A stretch of 64,000 nt of DNA from Neobacillus rhizosphaerae (GTDB lineage Bacteria > Bacillota > Bacilli > Bacillales > Cytobacillaceae). The stretch lies in contig NZ_CALBWS010000026.1 in NCBI RefSeq assembly GCF_937468385.1, positions 1 to 64,000 of the forward strand, in the 5' to 3' direction. Within the stretch, counting starts at the first letter, position 1, and every line of letters starts with the position of its first letter. The notes beneath the pieces are model-generated. The model worked only from the letters and a program-made list of their open reading frames with translations. It was not told where the DNA came from and ran no database searches. This document shows positions 37,936 to 47,449 of this stretch, piece after piece. Position numbers and translations under genes: made by a program.

Positions 37936-37987
37936 CTTGAGGCGTTTGGAAGAAATTAAACTTCTAGGCGTCTTAAGTATTTTTTAA
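37936..37987 (+). terminator. Intercistronic terminator/attenuator after artP
   Basis: A 17-bp stem (37936-37952 with 37961-37977) pairs at every position, five as G-U, around an 8-base loop, then a TTTTTT run. It probably lowers artQR relative to artP. Confidence 0.8.
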
Positions 37988-38010
37988 AAAACAGAAAGGA
38001 CGGGTATTGA

Positions 38011-38670
38011 ATGAACTTAGATTTTACGCAATTCATACCATCCATGCCATATATTTTAAAAGGAATTTTGGTCACGTTAAAAATAGTTATTTTAGCAGGG
38101 ATAATCGGGTTTATTCTTGGTATTATCTTATCCTTATTAAAGATTAGTTCTATTAAAATTCTTGGCTGGTTGGCTGATGCCTATACCTCCATTTTCCGTG
38201 GTACACCACTAGTTTTGCAGTTAATGTTAATTTATTTTGGTTCGCCGCAGGTAATTGGTTATCAAATTGAACCATATACAGCAGCCGTTTTATCGTTTGC
38301 ACTAAATTCAGGTGCCTATATTTCAGAAATCATCCGTGCTGGAATTCTAGCTGTTGATAAAGGCCAGCAGGAAGCGGCAATAGCGTTAGGTGTTCCCTAC
38401 GGGAAAATGATGTGGGACATCATTCTACCTCAGGCCCTTAAAAATATCCTACCAGCACTAATGAATGAATTTATCACCCTAACAAAAGAATCTGCGATTG
38501 TCACAACGATCGGGGTTATGGATATTATGCGCCGGTCCTATCAAGTAGGAGCAGAAAATTACTCGTTTTTTGAACCATTATTAATTGCCGGTTTAATCTA
38601 TTATCTAATGGTAATGACCTTGACCTTCTTAGGAAAAGCGCTTGAAGGGAGAATGAGACGCAGTGATTAA
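38011..38670 (+). CDS. artQ: Amino-acid ABC transporter permease
   Basis: A 219-aa membrane permease of the HisMQ family, about five helices. The EAA loop ([28 protein letters not shown]) contacts the ATPase. The N-terminus [14 protein letters not shown] and the [16 protein letters not shown] segment are family-typical. It overlaps artR by 8 bases. Confidence 0.95.
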   Translation: MNLDFTQFIPSMPYILKGILVTLKIVILAGIIGFILGIILSLLKISSIKILGWLADAYTSIFRGTPLVLQLMLIYFGSPQVIGYQIEPYTAAVLSFALNSGAYISEIIRAGILAVDKGQQEAAIALGVPYGKMMWDIILPQALKNILPALMNEFITLTKESAIVTTIGVMDIMRRSYQVGAENYSFFEPLLIAGLIYYLMVMTLTFLGKALEGRMRRSD

Positions 38671-39385
38671 GGTAGAGAATCTGTATAAAAATTATGGCAA
38701 GCTTGAAGTGTTAAAGGGTATCTCGACGACCATACAAGCAGGAGAAGTCGTAGCAATTATCGGCCCTTCAGGCTCAGGAAAATCGACCTTCCTGCGCTGT
38801 CTGAACTTACTCGAAAACCCAACCAAAGGGGGTGTTTGGATAGGAGACCAAGATGTCACAGATAAAAAGACAAACATTATGAAGGTAAGGCAAAAGGTAG
38901 GCATGGTCTTCCAGCACTTTCACTTATTTCCTCATAAAAATGTTTTGCAAAATCTTACTTATGCTCCAATGAAGGTAAAAGGGTTATCAAAGGACAAAGC
39001 GGAAAAAATCGCCTTTGGTCTATTAGAGCAAGTAGGCTTATCGGAAAAGGCAAACGAATTTCCAACAAGATTATCTGGGGGACAAAAGCAAAGGGTAGCG
39101 ATTGCTCGTGCATTAGCAATGGAGCCAGAGGTTATGCTTTTCGATGAACCAACATCGGCACTCGACCCGGAAATGGTAAAAGAAGTACTAGAGGTTATGA
39201 AATCACTCGCCCATACAGGGATGACCATGGCGATTGTCACACATGAAATGGGCTTTGCCCGTGAAGTAGCTGACCGGGTGCTATTTCTCGATGGTGGAGT
39301 GTTAGTGGAGGATGCCTCGCCAAAGGAATTTTTTACTAATCCAAAAAGCCAAAGGGCACAGGATTTCTTGCAAAAAATGCTATAA
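38663..39385 (+). CDS. artR: Amino-acid ABC transporter ATP-binding protein
   Basis: A 240-aa ABC ATPase: Walker [11 protein letters not shown]-loop [10 protein letters not shown], signature LSGGQKQR, Walker [13 protein letters not shown] and H-loop VTHEMGFA, all of the polar amino-acid uptake type. The GTG start overlaps artQ, so expression is coupled. Some annotations call this gene artM. Confidence 0.96.
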   Translation: MIKVENLYKNYGKLEVLKGISTTIQAGEVVAIIGPSGSGKSTFLRCLNLLENPTKGGVWIGDQDVTDKKTNIMKVRQKVGMVFQHFHLFPHKNVLQNLTYAPMKVKGLSKDKAEKIAFGLLEQVGLSEKANEFPTRLSGGQKQRVAIARALAMEPEVMLFDEPTSALDPEMVKEVLEVMKSLAHTGMTMAIVTHEMGFAREVADRVLFLDGGVLVEDASPKEFFTNPKSQRAQDFLQKML

Positions 39386-39444
39386 TAAGGATATGCTAAA
39401 GATGGTCTTGCTGATCATCTTTTTACTTTTTAGGGAGAAATTTT

Positions 39445-40434
39445 ATGAAATTTTCGATTGGATACCGGACAATCAAAACCGCCGCAGGCACAGCTGCTTC
39501 CATCTTTATCGCGCAGCAGCTCGGGCTTGACAACTTTGCTTCGGCAGGTATTTTAACAATTTTATGTATTCAGGTGACAAAAAGGAGATCGCTTCGTACG
39601 GCATGGGATCGATTTTTAGCCTGCGTTTTAGCTATGCCCTTTTCTGCCATTTTTTTTGAGGGAATCGCCTACCATCCAATTGTGATTGGGTTGATGCTGC
39701 TATTCTTTATTCCGACGCTTGTTATGCTTAAGGCAAAAGACGGTGTTGTGACAAGCAGCGTTATCATTTTGCACATCTATATGGCCCACAAAATATCATG
39801 GGCAAACTTTTCAAATGAGCTTGGGGTTATTACAGTGGGAATTGGTGTAGCTCTTCTCATTAATCTTTATATGCCGAGCGTTGATTACAAACTAAAGGAC
39901 TATCAGAGAAAAATCGAGGGGAATTTCAAGATCATTTTTGCTGAGCTAGTTCGTTACTTAAGAACTGGTGATAGCAATTGGGACGGGAAAGAGATTACCG
40001 AAAGTGCCCGTTTGCTCGATGAGGCAAAAATGTTGGCATTAATAGATGTCGAAAATCATTTTTTAAGGGAAGAGAATATTTATTTTCATTATTTTAAAAT
40101 GAGAGAAAAACAATTTGAAATTATCGAGCGGGTTTTACCAATTGTGACCTCCATTACCAATACGGTAAAGCAAGGGAAAATGGTCGCTGACTTTCTTGAG
40201 GAACTTTCTGAGAATATACATCCTGGAAATACAGCGTATATTTATATTGATAAATTAAGTGAAATGAAAAAGGAATTTGAAGAAATGGAGTTGCCAAAAA
40301 CAAGAGAAGAATTCGAAACTCGGGCAGCACTACTGCAATTAGTAAATGAAATGAATGACTATCTTATCATAAAAAGTTCCTTAAAAACGAAAAAAATGAA
40401 AGTGAATGAAAGGAAGCAATTTGAGGGAAACTAG
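39445..40434 (+). CDS. yqjA: Aromatic-acid-exporter-like membrane protein (YqjA)
   Basis: A 329-aa ArAE/FUSC-like protein. The N-terminal half has about four membrane segments (IKTAAGTAASIFIAQQLGL, then a TKRRSL loop and hydrophobic helices to about residue 145). The C-terminal half is a soluble helical domain (DUF939 type). It matches B. subtilis YqjA in place and layout. The transported substrate is not known. AGGGAG precedes the ATG. Confidence 0.88.
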   Translation: MKFSIGYRTIKTAAGTAASIFIAQQLGLDNFASAGILTILCIQVTKRRSLRTAWDRFLACVLAMPFSAIFFEGIAYHPIVIGLMLLFFIPTLVMLKAKDGVVTSSVIILHIYMAHKISWANFSNELGVITVGIGVALLINLYMPSVDYKLKDYQRKIEGNFKIIFAELVRYLRTGDSNWDGKEITESARLLDEAKMLALIDVENHFLREENIYFHYFKMREKQFEIIERVLPIVTSITNTVKQGKMVADFLEELSENIHPGNTAYIYIDKLSEMKKEFEEMELPKTREEFETRAALLQLVNEMNDYLIIKSSLKTKKMKVNERKQFEGN

Positions 40435-40457
40435 GAAAAAAAAGGCAGGTGGATGTT

Positions 40458-40970
40458 TTGATAAAAATCTTATCGCCGATCCTGATGACTTTTTTCCTCT
40501 CCCCCCTTTGGCCGCTTGGGCCGAATCCTGTTCCTGGTGACCCGTTTGTTATTGTCAACAAAAGTAGCAATGAAATGGCTCTTATTAGTGAAAATAAAGT
40601 CCAAACGGTTGTAAGCGTAGGTACCGGTATAACACAGGAATTAACGCCGGAAGGTCTTTTTACGATTACCGTAAAGGCAAAGAATCCTTATTTTCGAAGA
40701 GCAAATATTCCAGGTGGAGACCCAAAGAATCCACTCGGGGCTAGATGGATTGGCTTTGATGCTATGGGAACTGACGGCAGAATCTACGGTATTCATGGAA
40801 CGAATCAGCCTGCTTCAATTGGAAAATATGTCTCACAGGGCTGTATCCGTGCCCAGAATGAGGTTGTTTCCTCGCTATTTCCATTAATTCCATTAGGAAC
40901 AAAAATATTAGTCATCTCTTCAAAAAAATCATTTGAGAAGTTGGCACATGAAAAAGGAGCAATTGAATAA
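40458..40970 (+). CDS. L,D-transpeptidase (YkuD domain), exported
   Basis: A 170-aa protein with an N-terminal signal/anchor helix (about 2-18), then a YkuD domain. The catalytic motif is IHGTNQPASIGKYVSQGCIR, with the nucleophile Cys in the SQGCIR segment. Such enzymes form 3-3 cross-links or modify peptidoglycan; several Bacillus members act in spore or stationary-phase walls. There is no LysM domain. TTG 40458 follows AGGTGG by 5 bases; GTG 40449 is the alternative. It ends at a strong bidirectional terminator. Confidence 0.9.
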   Translation: MIKILSPILMTFFLSPLWPLGPNPVPGDPFVIVNKSSNEMALISENKVQTVVSVGTGITQELTPEGLFTITVKAKNPYFRRANIPGGDPKNPLGARWIGFDAMGTDGRIYGIHGTNQPASIGKYVSQGCIRAQNEVVSSLFPLIPLGTKILVISSKKSFEKLAHEKGAIE

Positions 40971-40973
40971 AGG

Positions 40974-41009
40974 AAAAGGGACTGTTCAATTTCGAACAGT
41001 CCCTTTTTT
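40974..41009. terminator. Bidirectional terminator, L,D-transpeptidase and prli42
   Basis: AAAAGGGACTGTTC and GAACAGTCCCTTTTTT form a perfect stem around AATTTC between convergent genes. Confidence 0.93.
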
Positions 41010-41013
41010 ATGT

Positions 41014-41112
41014 TTATCGAATGAATTGTCCAATTCCTATTAGGAGGGTTGAGGCAAGCATAGCAAAAAGCATTAAATAAACAACGATTTTACGATTTTT
41101 CTTTTTAGACAT
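41014..41112 (-). CDS. prli42: Stressosome-associated protein Prli42
   Basis: A 32-aa protein: MSKKKNRKIV, then a single hydrophobic helix YLMLFAMLASTLLIGIG and a short end. It matches the Prli42 pattern (basic N-terminus plus one transmembrane helix). In Listeria Prli42 anchors the stressosome at the membrane by binding RsbR. GGGAGGT lies 6 bases before the ATG and a terminator follows. Too short for most gene callers. Confidence 0.87.
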   Translation of the reverse strand: MSKKKNRKIVVYLMLFAMLASTLLIGIGQFIR

Positions 41113-41272
41113 AAGGAGTACCTCCCTTTTATCAAGTAATTTATATATATTGTACAGGGAAAAGCTCAAATGGACAACGGAACTACTTAGCAATTTTGGG
41201 AAGGATTTATGAACTTTTTACCGAATACAATAATTGTCGAATTAATTTTAATATTAGAACAGAGGGGTAAAC

Positions 41273-41686
41273 ATGATTAAGAAAGTCGACCATATTGGAA
41301 TTGCCGTGAAATCTCTTGAAAATACACTTCCTTTTTACACGGATGTATTGAATCTTCCATTGTTAGCTATAGAAGTGGTTGACAGCCAAAAGGTCAAGGT
41401 TGCCTTTTTGCAAGCAGGTCAAACAAAAATAGAACTTCTTGAGCCGACATCGGAGGAAAGTACGATTGCCAAATTTATCGAAAAACGAGGTGAAGGTATT
41501 CACCATGTGGCCCTTGGTGTGGATTCAATTGAAGAAAGAATTACTGAAATGAAGGAAAAAGGCATCCGTATGATTGATGAACAGTCACGGCTTGGGGCAG
41601 GAGGAGCCCATATTGCCTTCATGCATCCAAAATCGGCATCAGGTGTTTTATACGAACTATGCGAGAAGAAAGGGATGAAGGGGTAA
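41273..41686 (+). CDS. mce: Methylmalonyl-CoA epimerase
   Basis: Mce interconverts (2S)- and (2R)-methylmalonyl-CoA, linking carboxylation to the mutase at 31144-35215. The 137-aa vicinal-oxygen-chelate protein has metal-ligand regions DHIGIAVKSLE (His7), GIHHVALGVDS and YELCEK. GAGGGG ribosome site. The following carboxyltransferase starts directly at its stop. Confidence 0.94.
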   Translation: MIKKVDHIGIAVKSLENTLPFYTDVLNLPLLAIEVVDSQKVKVAFLQAGQTKIELLEPTSEESTIAKFIEKRGEGIHHVALGVDSIEERITEMKEKGIRMIDEQSRLGAGGAHIAFMHPKSASGVLYELCEKKGMKG

Positions 41687-43237
41687 ATGATAGACATTTA
41701 TGAAAAGATCAATGATTTGTATGATAAGCGCAGAGAGGTTGAGCTCGGCGGCGGCGATGCGCGAATTGAGAAACAGCACGAAAAGGGGAAATTAACTGCT
41801 AGAGAAAGAATTGAACTTTTAGTAGACAAAGGAACGTTTGTCGAGCTAAATCCGTTCATTGAGCACCGAACCAATGATTTTGGACTTGATGAGCAAAAAG
41901 GACCAGGAGACGGAGTCGTGACCGGTTTTGGAAAAGTAAACGGCCGTTCCATTTATTTGTTTTCACAGGACTTTACGGTTTTTGGTGGTGCATTAGGGGA
42001 AATGCATGCGAAAAAAATTGCCAATGTTATGGATTTGGCTGCTAAAAATGGTACACCTTTTGTCGGCCTTAATGATTCTGGTGGAGCTCGGATTCAAGAA
42101 GGTGTTGTTTCTCTTGATGGATACGGGCATATTTTTTACCGGAATGCCATTTATTCTGGTGTGATTCCACAAATCTCAGTGATTATGGGGCCGTGTGCCG
42201 GCGGGGCTGTTTATTCACCTGCGATTACCGATTTTGTGTTTATGGTCGAAAAAACAAGTCAGATGTTTATAACAGGTCCAAAAGTGATTGAAACGGTAAC
42301 AGGTGAGAAAATTTCTGCAGAAGACCTTGGTGGGGCAAATGTCCATAACTCCATTAGTGGAAACGCCCATTTTCAATCGGAATCAGAAGCGGAGGTTTTG
42401 CAAAATGTCCGCAAGTTGCTGAGTTACCTTCCACAAAATAATGAAGAAAAGCCGCCGAGGCTTGAAATAGAGGATGAAAATGATTACCGACCGGATTTAA
42501 CGGATGTGATTCCATTTGATGCCGTTCGCCCATATGATGTCCGTAAAGTCATTGAACAAGTCACAGATGCGGATTCGTTTATGGAAATTCAAAAGAATTT
42601 TGCAAAAAATATCGTTATTGGATTTGCACGTATCAAGGGAGAGACGGTAGGTCTAGTCTGCAATCAGCCAAAGGTAATGGCGGGTGGCTTAGATATTGAT
42701 TCATCAGATAAAGCAGCTCGATTTATCCGCACCTGCGATTCATTTAATATCCCTATCCTCACATTTGAAGATGTAACAGGCTTTTTCCCAGGAGTTAAGC
42801 AGGAGCATGGGGGAATTATCCGCCACGGAGCGAAGATTTTATTCGCTTATTCTGAAGCAACAGTGCCGAAGCTGACGGTTATTTTAAGAAAGGCCTATGG
42901 TGGTGCCTATGTTGCGTTAAACAGTAAGTCTATTGGTGCCGACTTAGTATTTGCTTGGCCAAATGCGGAAATTGCCGTTATGGGTCCTCAAGGAGCAGCC
43001 AATATTATTTTTGCTAAGGAAATAAATAATAGCGAAGACCCTGAGTTAACAAGACAACAAAAAATTGATGAATATCGGGAGAAGTTTGCAAATCCATATG
43101 TGGCTGCCAGCAGAGGAATGGTCGATGATGTTATCGACCCTCGGGAAACAAGAATAAAAATTATTCAAGCCTTGGAAATGTTAAAGAATAAAAAAGAGTC
43201 GCGGCCATATAAAAAACATGGAAATATACCACTTTAA
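41687..43237 (+). CDS. yqjD: Acyl-CoA carboxyltransferase (propionyl/methylmalonyl-CoA), YqjD
   Basis: A 516-aa carboxyltransferase beta subunit (MmdA/PccB type). It transfers carboxyl from biotin to propionyl-CoA or runs in reverse. Visible are FVGLNDSGGARIQEGV, GPCAGGAVYSPA, TGPKVIETVTGE, FEDVTGFFPGVKQEHGGII, and ILRKAYGGAYVALNSK, covering the two crotonase-like halves. No biotin-carboxylase gene is next to it, so it may borrow AccB/AccC (347-2227). Start abuts the mce stop. Confidence 0.93.
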   Translation: MIDIYEKINDLYDKRREVELGGGDARIEKQHEKGKLTARERIELLVDKGTFVELNPFIEHRTNDFGLDEQKGPGDGVVTGFGKVNGRSIYLFSQDFTVFGGALGEMHAKKIANVMDLAAKNGTPFVGLNDSGGARIQEGVVSLDGYGHIFYRNAIYSGVIPQISVIMGPCAGGAVYSPAITDFVFMVEKTSQMFITGPKVIETVTGEKISAEDLGGANVHNSISGNAHFQSESEAEVLQNVRKLLSYLPQNNEEKPPRLEIEDENDYRPDLTDVIPFDAVRPYDVRKVIEQVTDADSFMEIQKNFAKNIVIGFARIKGETVGLVCNQPKVMAGGLDIDSSDKAARFIRTCDSFNIPILTFEDVTGFFPGVKQEHGGIIRHGAKILFAYSEATVPKLTVILRKAYGGAYVALNSKSIGADLVFAWPNAEIAVMGPQGAANIIFAKEINNSEDPELTRQQKIDEYREKFANPYVAASRGMVDDVIDPRETRIKIIQALEMLKNKKESRPYKKHGNIPL

Positions 43238-43296
43238 TCTGGGTTTGCCTGCTCTTTCATTTGATGATTGGAATAAGAAAGAGGTATACTGAAATA

Positions 43297-43340
43297 AGAA
43301 AAGTGAAAGTTCCTTGCTTAGGAGCTGAAGCTGGACAATA
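43297..43340 (+). repeat. Dispersed intergenic repeat, copy D (decayed)
   Basis: AAGAAAAGTGAAAGTTCCTTG followed by GGAGCTGAAGCTGGACAATA; the family ends are recognisable but the GC core has decayed. Confidence 0.6.
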
Positions 43341-43370
43341 GTGAGTACATAAACATGGAGGGTCAATAAA

Positions 43371-44492
43371 ATGGTCAATCAAGAACGTCTTTTGAATGAA
43401 TTTTTAGAACTTGTGCAAATTGACTCAGAAACAAAATTTGAGACTGAAATTGCAAAGGTATTAAAGCAAAAATTTACCGATTTAGGTCTCGAAGTTTTTG
43501 AAGACGATACTACTGCTGTAACGGGACATGGTGCCGGGAACTTAGTTTGCTCACTTGCAGCAACTAAAGAGGGTGTTGACCCGATTTATTTTACCTGTCA
43601 TATGGATACCGTTACTCCAGCCAAAGGTGTGAAACCATCGATTAAAGACGGCTATATCGTTACCGATGGCACAACAATCTTAGGTGCTGATGATAAAACA
43701 GGTATTTCTGTTATGCTTGAAACCATTCGTATTTTAAAAGAACAAAATCTTCCGCATGGTTTGATTCAATTTGTAATCACTGTCGGAGAAGAGTCCGGCT
43801 TAGTTGGTGCAAAAGCGCTTGATTCTTCATTGATGAAAGCGAAATATGGCTATGCGCTTGATAGCGATGGTTTGGTTGGAAATGTTATCGTCGCTGCTCC
43901 TACCCAAGCAAAAGTAAAAACGGTTATTTACGGAAAAACAGCTCATGCTGGTGTGGCACCTGAAAAAGGGGTTTCCGCGATTACGATTGCAGCAAAATCA
44001 ATTGCGAGAATGCCGTTAGGAAGAATCGATCATGAAACGACTGCCAATATTGGCCGTTTTGAAGGGGGGCAGGCAACCAATATTGTTTGCGACCGCGTCG
44101 ATATTTTAGCAGAAGCACGTTCTCTGATCCCTGAAAAAATGCAGGCTCAGGTCAGCAAAATGAAAGATGCGTTTGAAACGGTTGCTGCCGAAATGGGAGG
44201 TAGAGCCGAAGTCGACGTCGAAATCATGTATCCTGGTTTTAAATTCGGCGAAGGGGACCTCGTGGTTGAAATTGCTCGCAAGGCTGCTGCAAAAATCGGT
44301 CGTAGCTGTGAACTACAGCATAGTGGGGGCGGCAGTGACGCTAACGTATTTGCTGGTTTCAACATTCCAACGGTGAACCTTGCTGTTGGTTATGAAGAAA
44401 TTCATACAACAAACGAACGCATGCCGATAGAAGAGTTGTATAAGTTAGCAGAAATGACATTAGCGATTATCGATGAAGTCACAAATCAATAA
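43371..44492 (+). CDS. yqjE: M20-family peptidase, PepT-like (YqjE)
   Basis: A 373-aa zinc peptidase of the M20 family, tripeptidase-like. Metal sites are visible in YFTCHMDTVTPAKG, LGADDKTGISVMLE and VGEESGLVGAKAL; the dimerisation domain follows (KTVIYGKTAHAG) and a final ligand region is LQHSGGGSDANVF. It corresponds to B. subtilis YqjE. Typical AGGG ribosome site. Confidence 0.93.
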   Translation: MVNQERLLNEFLELVQIDSETKFETEIAKVLKQKFTDLGLEVFEDDTTAVTGHGAGNLVCSLAATKEGVDPIYFTCHMDTVTPAKGVKPSIKDGYIVTDGTTILGADDKTGISVMLETIRILKEQNLPHGLIQFVITVGEESGLVGAKALDSSLMKAKYGYALDSDGLVGNVIVAAPTQAKVKTVIYGKTAHAGVAPEKGVSAITIAAKSIARMPLGRIDHETTANIGRFEGGQATNIVCDRVDILAEARSLIPEKMQAQVSKMKDAFETVAAEMGGRAEVDVEIMYPGFKFGEGDLVVEIARKAAAKIGRSCELQHSGGGSDANVFAGFNIPTVNLAVGYEEIHTTNERMPIEELYKLAEMTLAIIDEVTNQ

Positions 44493-44502
44493 CGATGATA
44501 GG

Positions 44503-44533
44503 AAGGAGAACCTGACTTAAGGTTCTCCTTTTT
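44503..44533 (+). terminator. Terminator after yqjE
   Basis: AAGGAGAACCT pairs perfectly with AGGTTCTCCTT and ends in TTTTT. Confidence 0.92.
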
Positions 44534-44631
44534 GGTGTCCTTGTTTAATAAAAGCTAAAGTTATTAATGTGCATCGGATATCTGATGTTTTGTTATACTT
44601 AAAGGACAAATGTTTTATGGGGGTGTCCGCT

Positions 44632-45909
44632 GTGAAGGAAATGTATCCGAAAAATGGACGAGTCATTTTGCATGTTGATATGAATAGCTTTTATGCATCG
44701 GTTGAAATGGCCTATGATCCTACACTTAAGGGAAAACCTTTAGCGATTGCGGGAAACGTGGAGGAGCGTAGAGGAATTATTGTTACCTGCAGCTACGAAG
44801 CAAGGAAATTTGGCGTAAAAACAACGATGCCCCTATGGGAAGCAAAAAAACTTTGTCCACAGTTGATTGTAAAGAGGCCCAATTTTGATCGTTACCGTGC
44901 CGCATCAATTGGTATGTTTGAAATCTTAAGAAAATATACTGAGCTTGTTGAACCAGTTTCGATTGACGAGGGCTACATGGATATAACTGAAAGCTTTGAG
45001 TTTGGCAGTCCAATTGAAATCGCCGGAAGTATTCAAAAAAGAGTTCTTGAACAGCTGGATTTACCCTGCAGTATTGGTATCGCCCCGAATAAATTTTTAG
45101 CGAAAATGGCGTCAGATATGAAGAAACCAATGGGTATAACCGTCCTTCGTAAGCGTGATATCCCAATAGTGCTTTGGCCATTGAACACGAACGAAATGCA
45201 TGGGATTGGCAAAAAGACAGCTGAAAAGCTGACAACGATTGGAATTTACACGATAGGTGATATAGCTAAAGGCAATGAAGTTCAGCTTAAAACGCTTCTT
45301 GGAATCAATGGAATTCGAATTAGAGAGAGGGCAAATGGAATCGATCAACGGGCAGTCGATCCAGAATCGATTGAGGAATTTAAAAGTATTGGCAATTCCA
45401 CAACCTTGCCGAAGGATGTTAGCAATCAACAAGAGCTCTTCCAAGTGCTCGAATCGTTGGCGGAAACGGTTTCGATAAGGCTGAAGCGGAAAAATGTCCT
45501 AGCCTCTTCTCTAGGAATAACGATACGTTATAAAGATCGAAAGACAATTACTAGAAGTAAAAAACTTTCCAACCCACTAAATCATAAAGACGACATGGCA
45601 ACAATAGTCAAGCAGATGTTTTTAAAATCCTGGAATGGAGACTCCGTTCGCTTGTTAGGGATTACCGGTAATGAATTAGTTGACCATGATCATGCTTATA
45701 AACAGTTAGATTTGTTCTCCTATGAAAAGGATGCCAAAAAAGAACCCCTGCTTAAAACTCTTTCCAACCTTCGTGAAAAGTATGGGAAAAATATCATTGA
45801 AAACGCCGGTTCACATAAAATTGATTCCGCTCATAATGTTGGGACCGGAACTAGCTTTAATAAGGATTTTCTACGAAACTTTCCCGAAAAAAATAAAGAA
45901 GATGAGTAA
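44632..45909 (+). CDS. dinB: Y-family DNA polymerase IV (PolY1)
   Basis: A 425-aa translesion polymerase. Catalytic acids lie in LHVDMNSFYASVE near the N-terminus and SIDEGYMDIT; also seen are the YEARKFGVKTTMP fingers, GIGKKTAEKL helix-hairpin-helix and a C-terminal little-finger domain. The region QLDLFSYE is a beta-clamp binding motif (QLDLF). GTG 44632 follows GGGGGTG by about 7 bases; the upstream open frame is not needed. Equivalent to B. subtilis yqjH. Confidence 0.94.
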   Translation: MKEMYPKNGRVILHVDMNSFYASVEMAYDPTLKGKPLAIAGNVEERRGIIVTCSYEARKFGVKTTMPLWEAKKLCPQLIVKRPNFDRYRAASIGMFEILRKYTELVEPVSIDEGYMDITESFEFGSPIEIAGSIQKRVLEQLDLPCSIGIAPNKFLAKMASDMKKPMGITVLRKRDIPIVLWPLNTNEMHGIGKKTAEKLTTIGIYTIGDIAKGNEVQLKTLLGINGIRIRERANGIDQRAVDPESIEEFKSIGNSTTLPKDVSNQQELFQVLESLAETVSIRLKRKNVLASSLGITIRYKDRKTITRSKKLSNPLNHKDDMATIVKQMFLKSWNGDSVRLLGITGNELVDHDHAYKQLDLFSYEKDAKKEPLLKTLSNLREKYGKNIIENAGSHKIDSAHNVGTGTSFNKDFLRNFPEKNKEDE

Positions 45910-45947
45910 ATAGCTCCGCTTTGCTGTAAAACAAAGTGGAGCTATTG
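45910..45947. terminator. Bidirectional terminator between dinB and zwf
   Basis: ATAGCTCCGCTTTG pairs with CAAAGTGGAGCTAT, one G-U pair, between convergent genes. Confidence 0.85.
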
Positions 45948-45955
45948 TTATATAC

Positions 45956-47449
45956 TTATTTACAAATATCCACTTCTAAATCTGTTACAGGCCACCAGAA
46001 GTAGCCGTCTTTTTCTAAAAGTTCATCTGTTTCTTTTGGACCCATTGTCCCGGATTGATAATTCGGGAAGCTTTCTTTTGTTTTTTCCCATACCTCTGAA
46101 ATTTTATCAACAAACGCCCAGGAATAGGCGACTTCGTCCCAATGTGTGAAATTAGTGGCATCGCCCCGCATGCAATCGAAAAGAAGCTTCTCATAGCCTT
46201 CAGGAGTGTTCATCGCATGAATTCCTGTATTGGCAAAGCTTAGTTTTACCGTTTGTGCATCCAGATGACCGCCCGCCTTCTTAGCGTTCAGATGAAGGGT
46301 AATGCCCTCTTCCGGCTGAATATGAATCACAAGGAGGTTGGGATTCAGCATTTTTTCCGTTTGATAATATAAATTCATCGGAATATCTTTAAATTGAATC
46401 ACAATTTTGGTTGATTTCGTTGTCATTCTTTTACCAGTTCGAATATAAAAAGGAACACCGGCCCAACGGAAATTATCAATCATTATTTTCCCCGCCACGA
46501 AGGTTTCAGTATTGGACTCTTTGTCGACCATTGGTTCATCACGATACTTTGGAACCTGTTCATCCTCTATTGTTCCCTCACCATACTGACCACGAACAAA
46601 AAATTGATTCACTTCTTCCCCATCAACTGTTCGAAGTGCCCGAAATACTCTTACTTTTTCAGAACGAATTTCATCGGTTGTTAGTTTGATGGGTGGTTCC
46701 ATCGCAAGCAATGCGACCATTTGCATCATATGGTTTTGCAGCATATCCCTTAAGGCGCCACTTGACTCATAATATCGCCCCCGTTCTTCAACACCGAGAG
46801 TTTCACTCGAGGTAATTTGAATATTAGAGATGTAGCGGTTATTCCAAAGTGGTTCAAAAATGGCATTGGCAAAACGAATCACTTCGATATTCCGAACCAT
46901 TTCTTTTCCTAAATAGTGGTCGATTCGATAAACCTCTTCCTCGGAAAATGCCGTTCTAATTTGTTTATTTAACTCTTTAGCAGATGCTAAATCATGTCCG
47001 AATGGTTTTTCAATGACAAGCCGTTTATATCCTGTTACATCTGTCAATCCGTCTGATTTAAGATGGAGGGCAATTGGACCGAAAAATTCTGGTGCCATGG
47101 CAAGATAAAAGATGCGGTTGCCTTCAAGTTTATAATTCGTATCAATTTCATCGGCAAATTTTTTTAATGAAACATAAGAGTTTGAATCCGCCACATCATG
47201 TGATTGATAGTAAAAATGGGAGACAAATTCATCCAAATTATCCTTATTCCCTAAGGCAGATAAAACAGAGTCTTTTACAGACTGTTGAAACTCATCATTA
47301 GAAAGGGGCCTTCTTGCAACACCAATCACGGCAAATTTATCTAATTTATTCTTCGAAAATAATCGATAAAGGGAAGGGAACAGCTTCCGTTTAGCCAAAT
47401 CGCCGGTAGCTCCAAATATCATAATTAATGAAGTCATGTTTTGCTCCAC
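45956..47449 (-). CDS. zwf: Glucose-6-phosphate 1-dehydrogenase
   Basis: Zwf oxidises glucose 6-phosphate to 6-phosphogluconolactone with NADP, the entry to the oxidative pentose phosphate path. The 497-aa protein has IFGATGDLAKRKLFP near the start, the signature VIEKPFGHDLASAK, the active site RIDHYLGKEMVRN and FRWAGVPFYIRTGKRM. GTG start with GAGAGG 8 bases upstream. The 6-phosphogluconate dehydrogenase gene that neighbours zwf in B. subtilis is absent here. Confidence 0.96.
   Translation of the reverse strand: MEQNMTSLIMIFGATGDLAKRKLFPSLYRLFSKNKLDKFAVIGVARRPLSNDEFQQSVKDSVLSALGNKDNLDEFVSHFYYQSHDVADSNSYVSLKKFADEIDTNYKLEGNRIFYLAMAPEFFGPIALHLKSDGLTDVTGYKRLVIEKPFGHDLASAKELNKQIRTAFSEEEVYRIDHYLGKEMVRNIEVIRFANAIFEPLWNNRYISNIQITSSETLGVEERGRYYESSGALRDMLQNHMMQMVALLAMEPPIKLTTDEIRSEKVRVFRALRTVDGEEVNQFFVRGQYGEGTIEDEQVPKYRDEPMVDKESNTETFVAGKIMIDNFRWAGVPFYIRTGKRMTTKSTKIVIQFKDIPMNLYYQTEKMLNPNLLVIHIQPEEGITLHLNAKKAGGHLDAQTVKLSFANTGIHAMNTPEGYEKLLFDCMRGDATNFTHWDEVAYSWAFVDKISEVWEKTKESFPNYQSGTMGPKETDELLEKDGYFWWPVTDLEVDICK

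Noticed and set aside
41234-41242. 0A-box-like TTGTCGAAT before the epimerase gene
   Set aside because: A single 7-base core without a matching promoter or known Spo0A link is likely chance.
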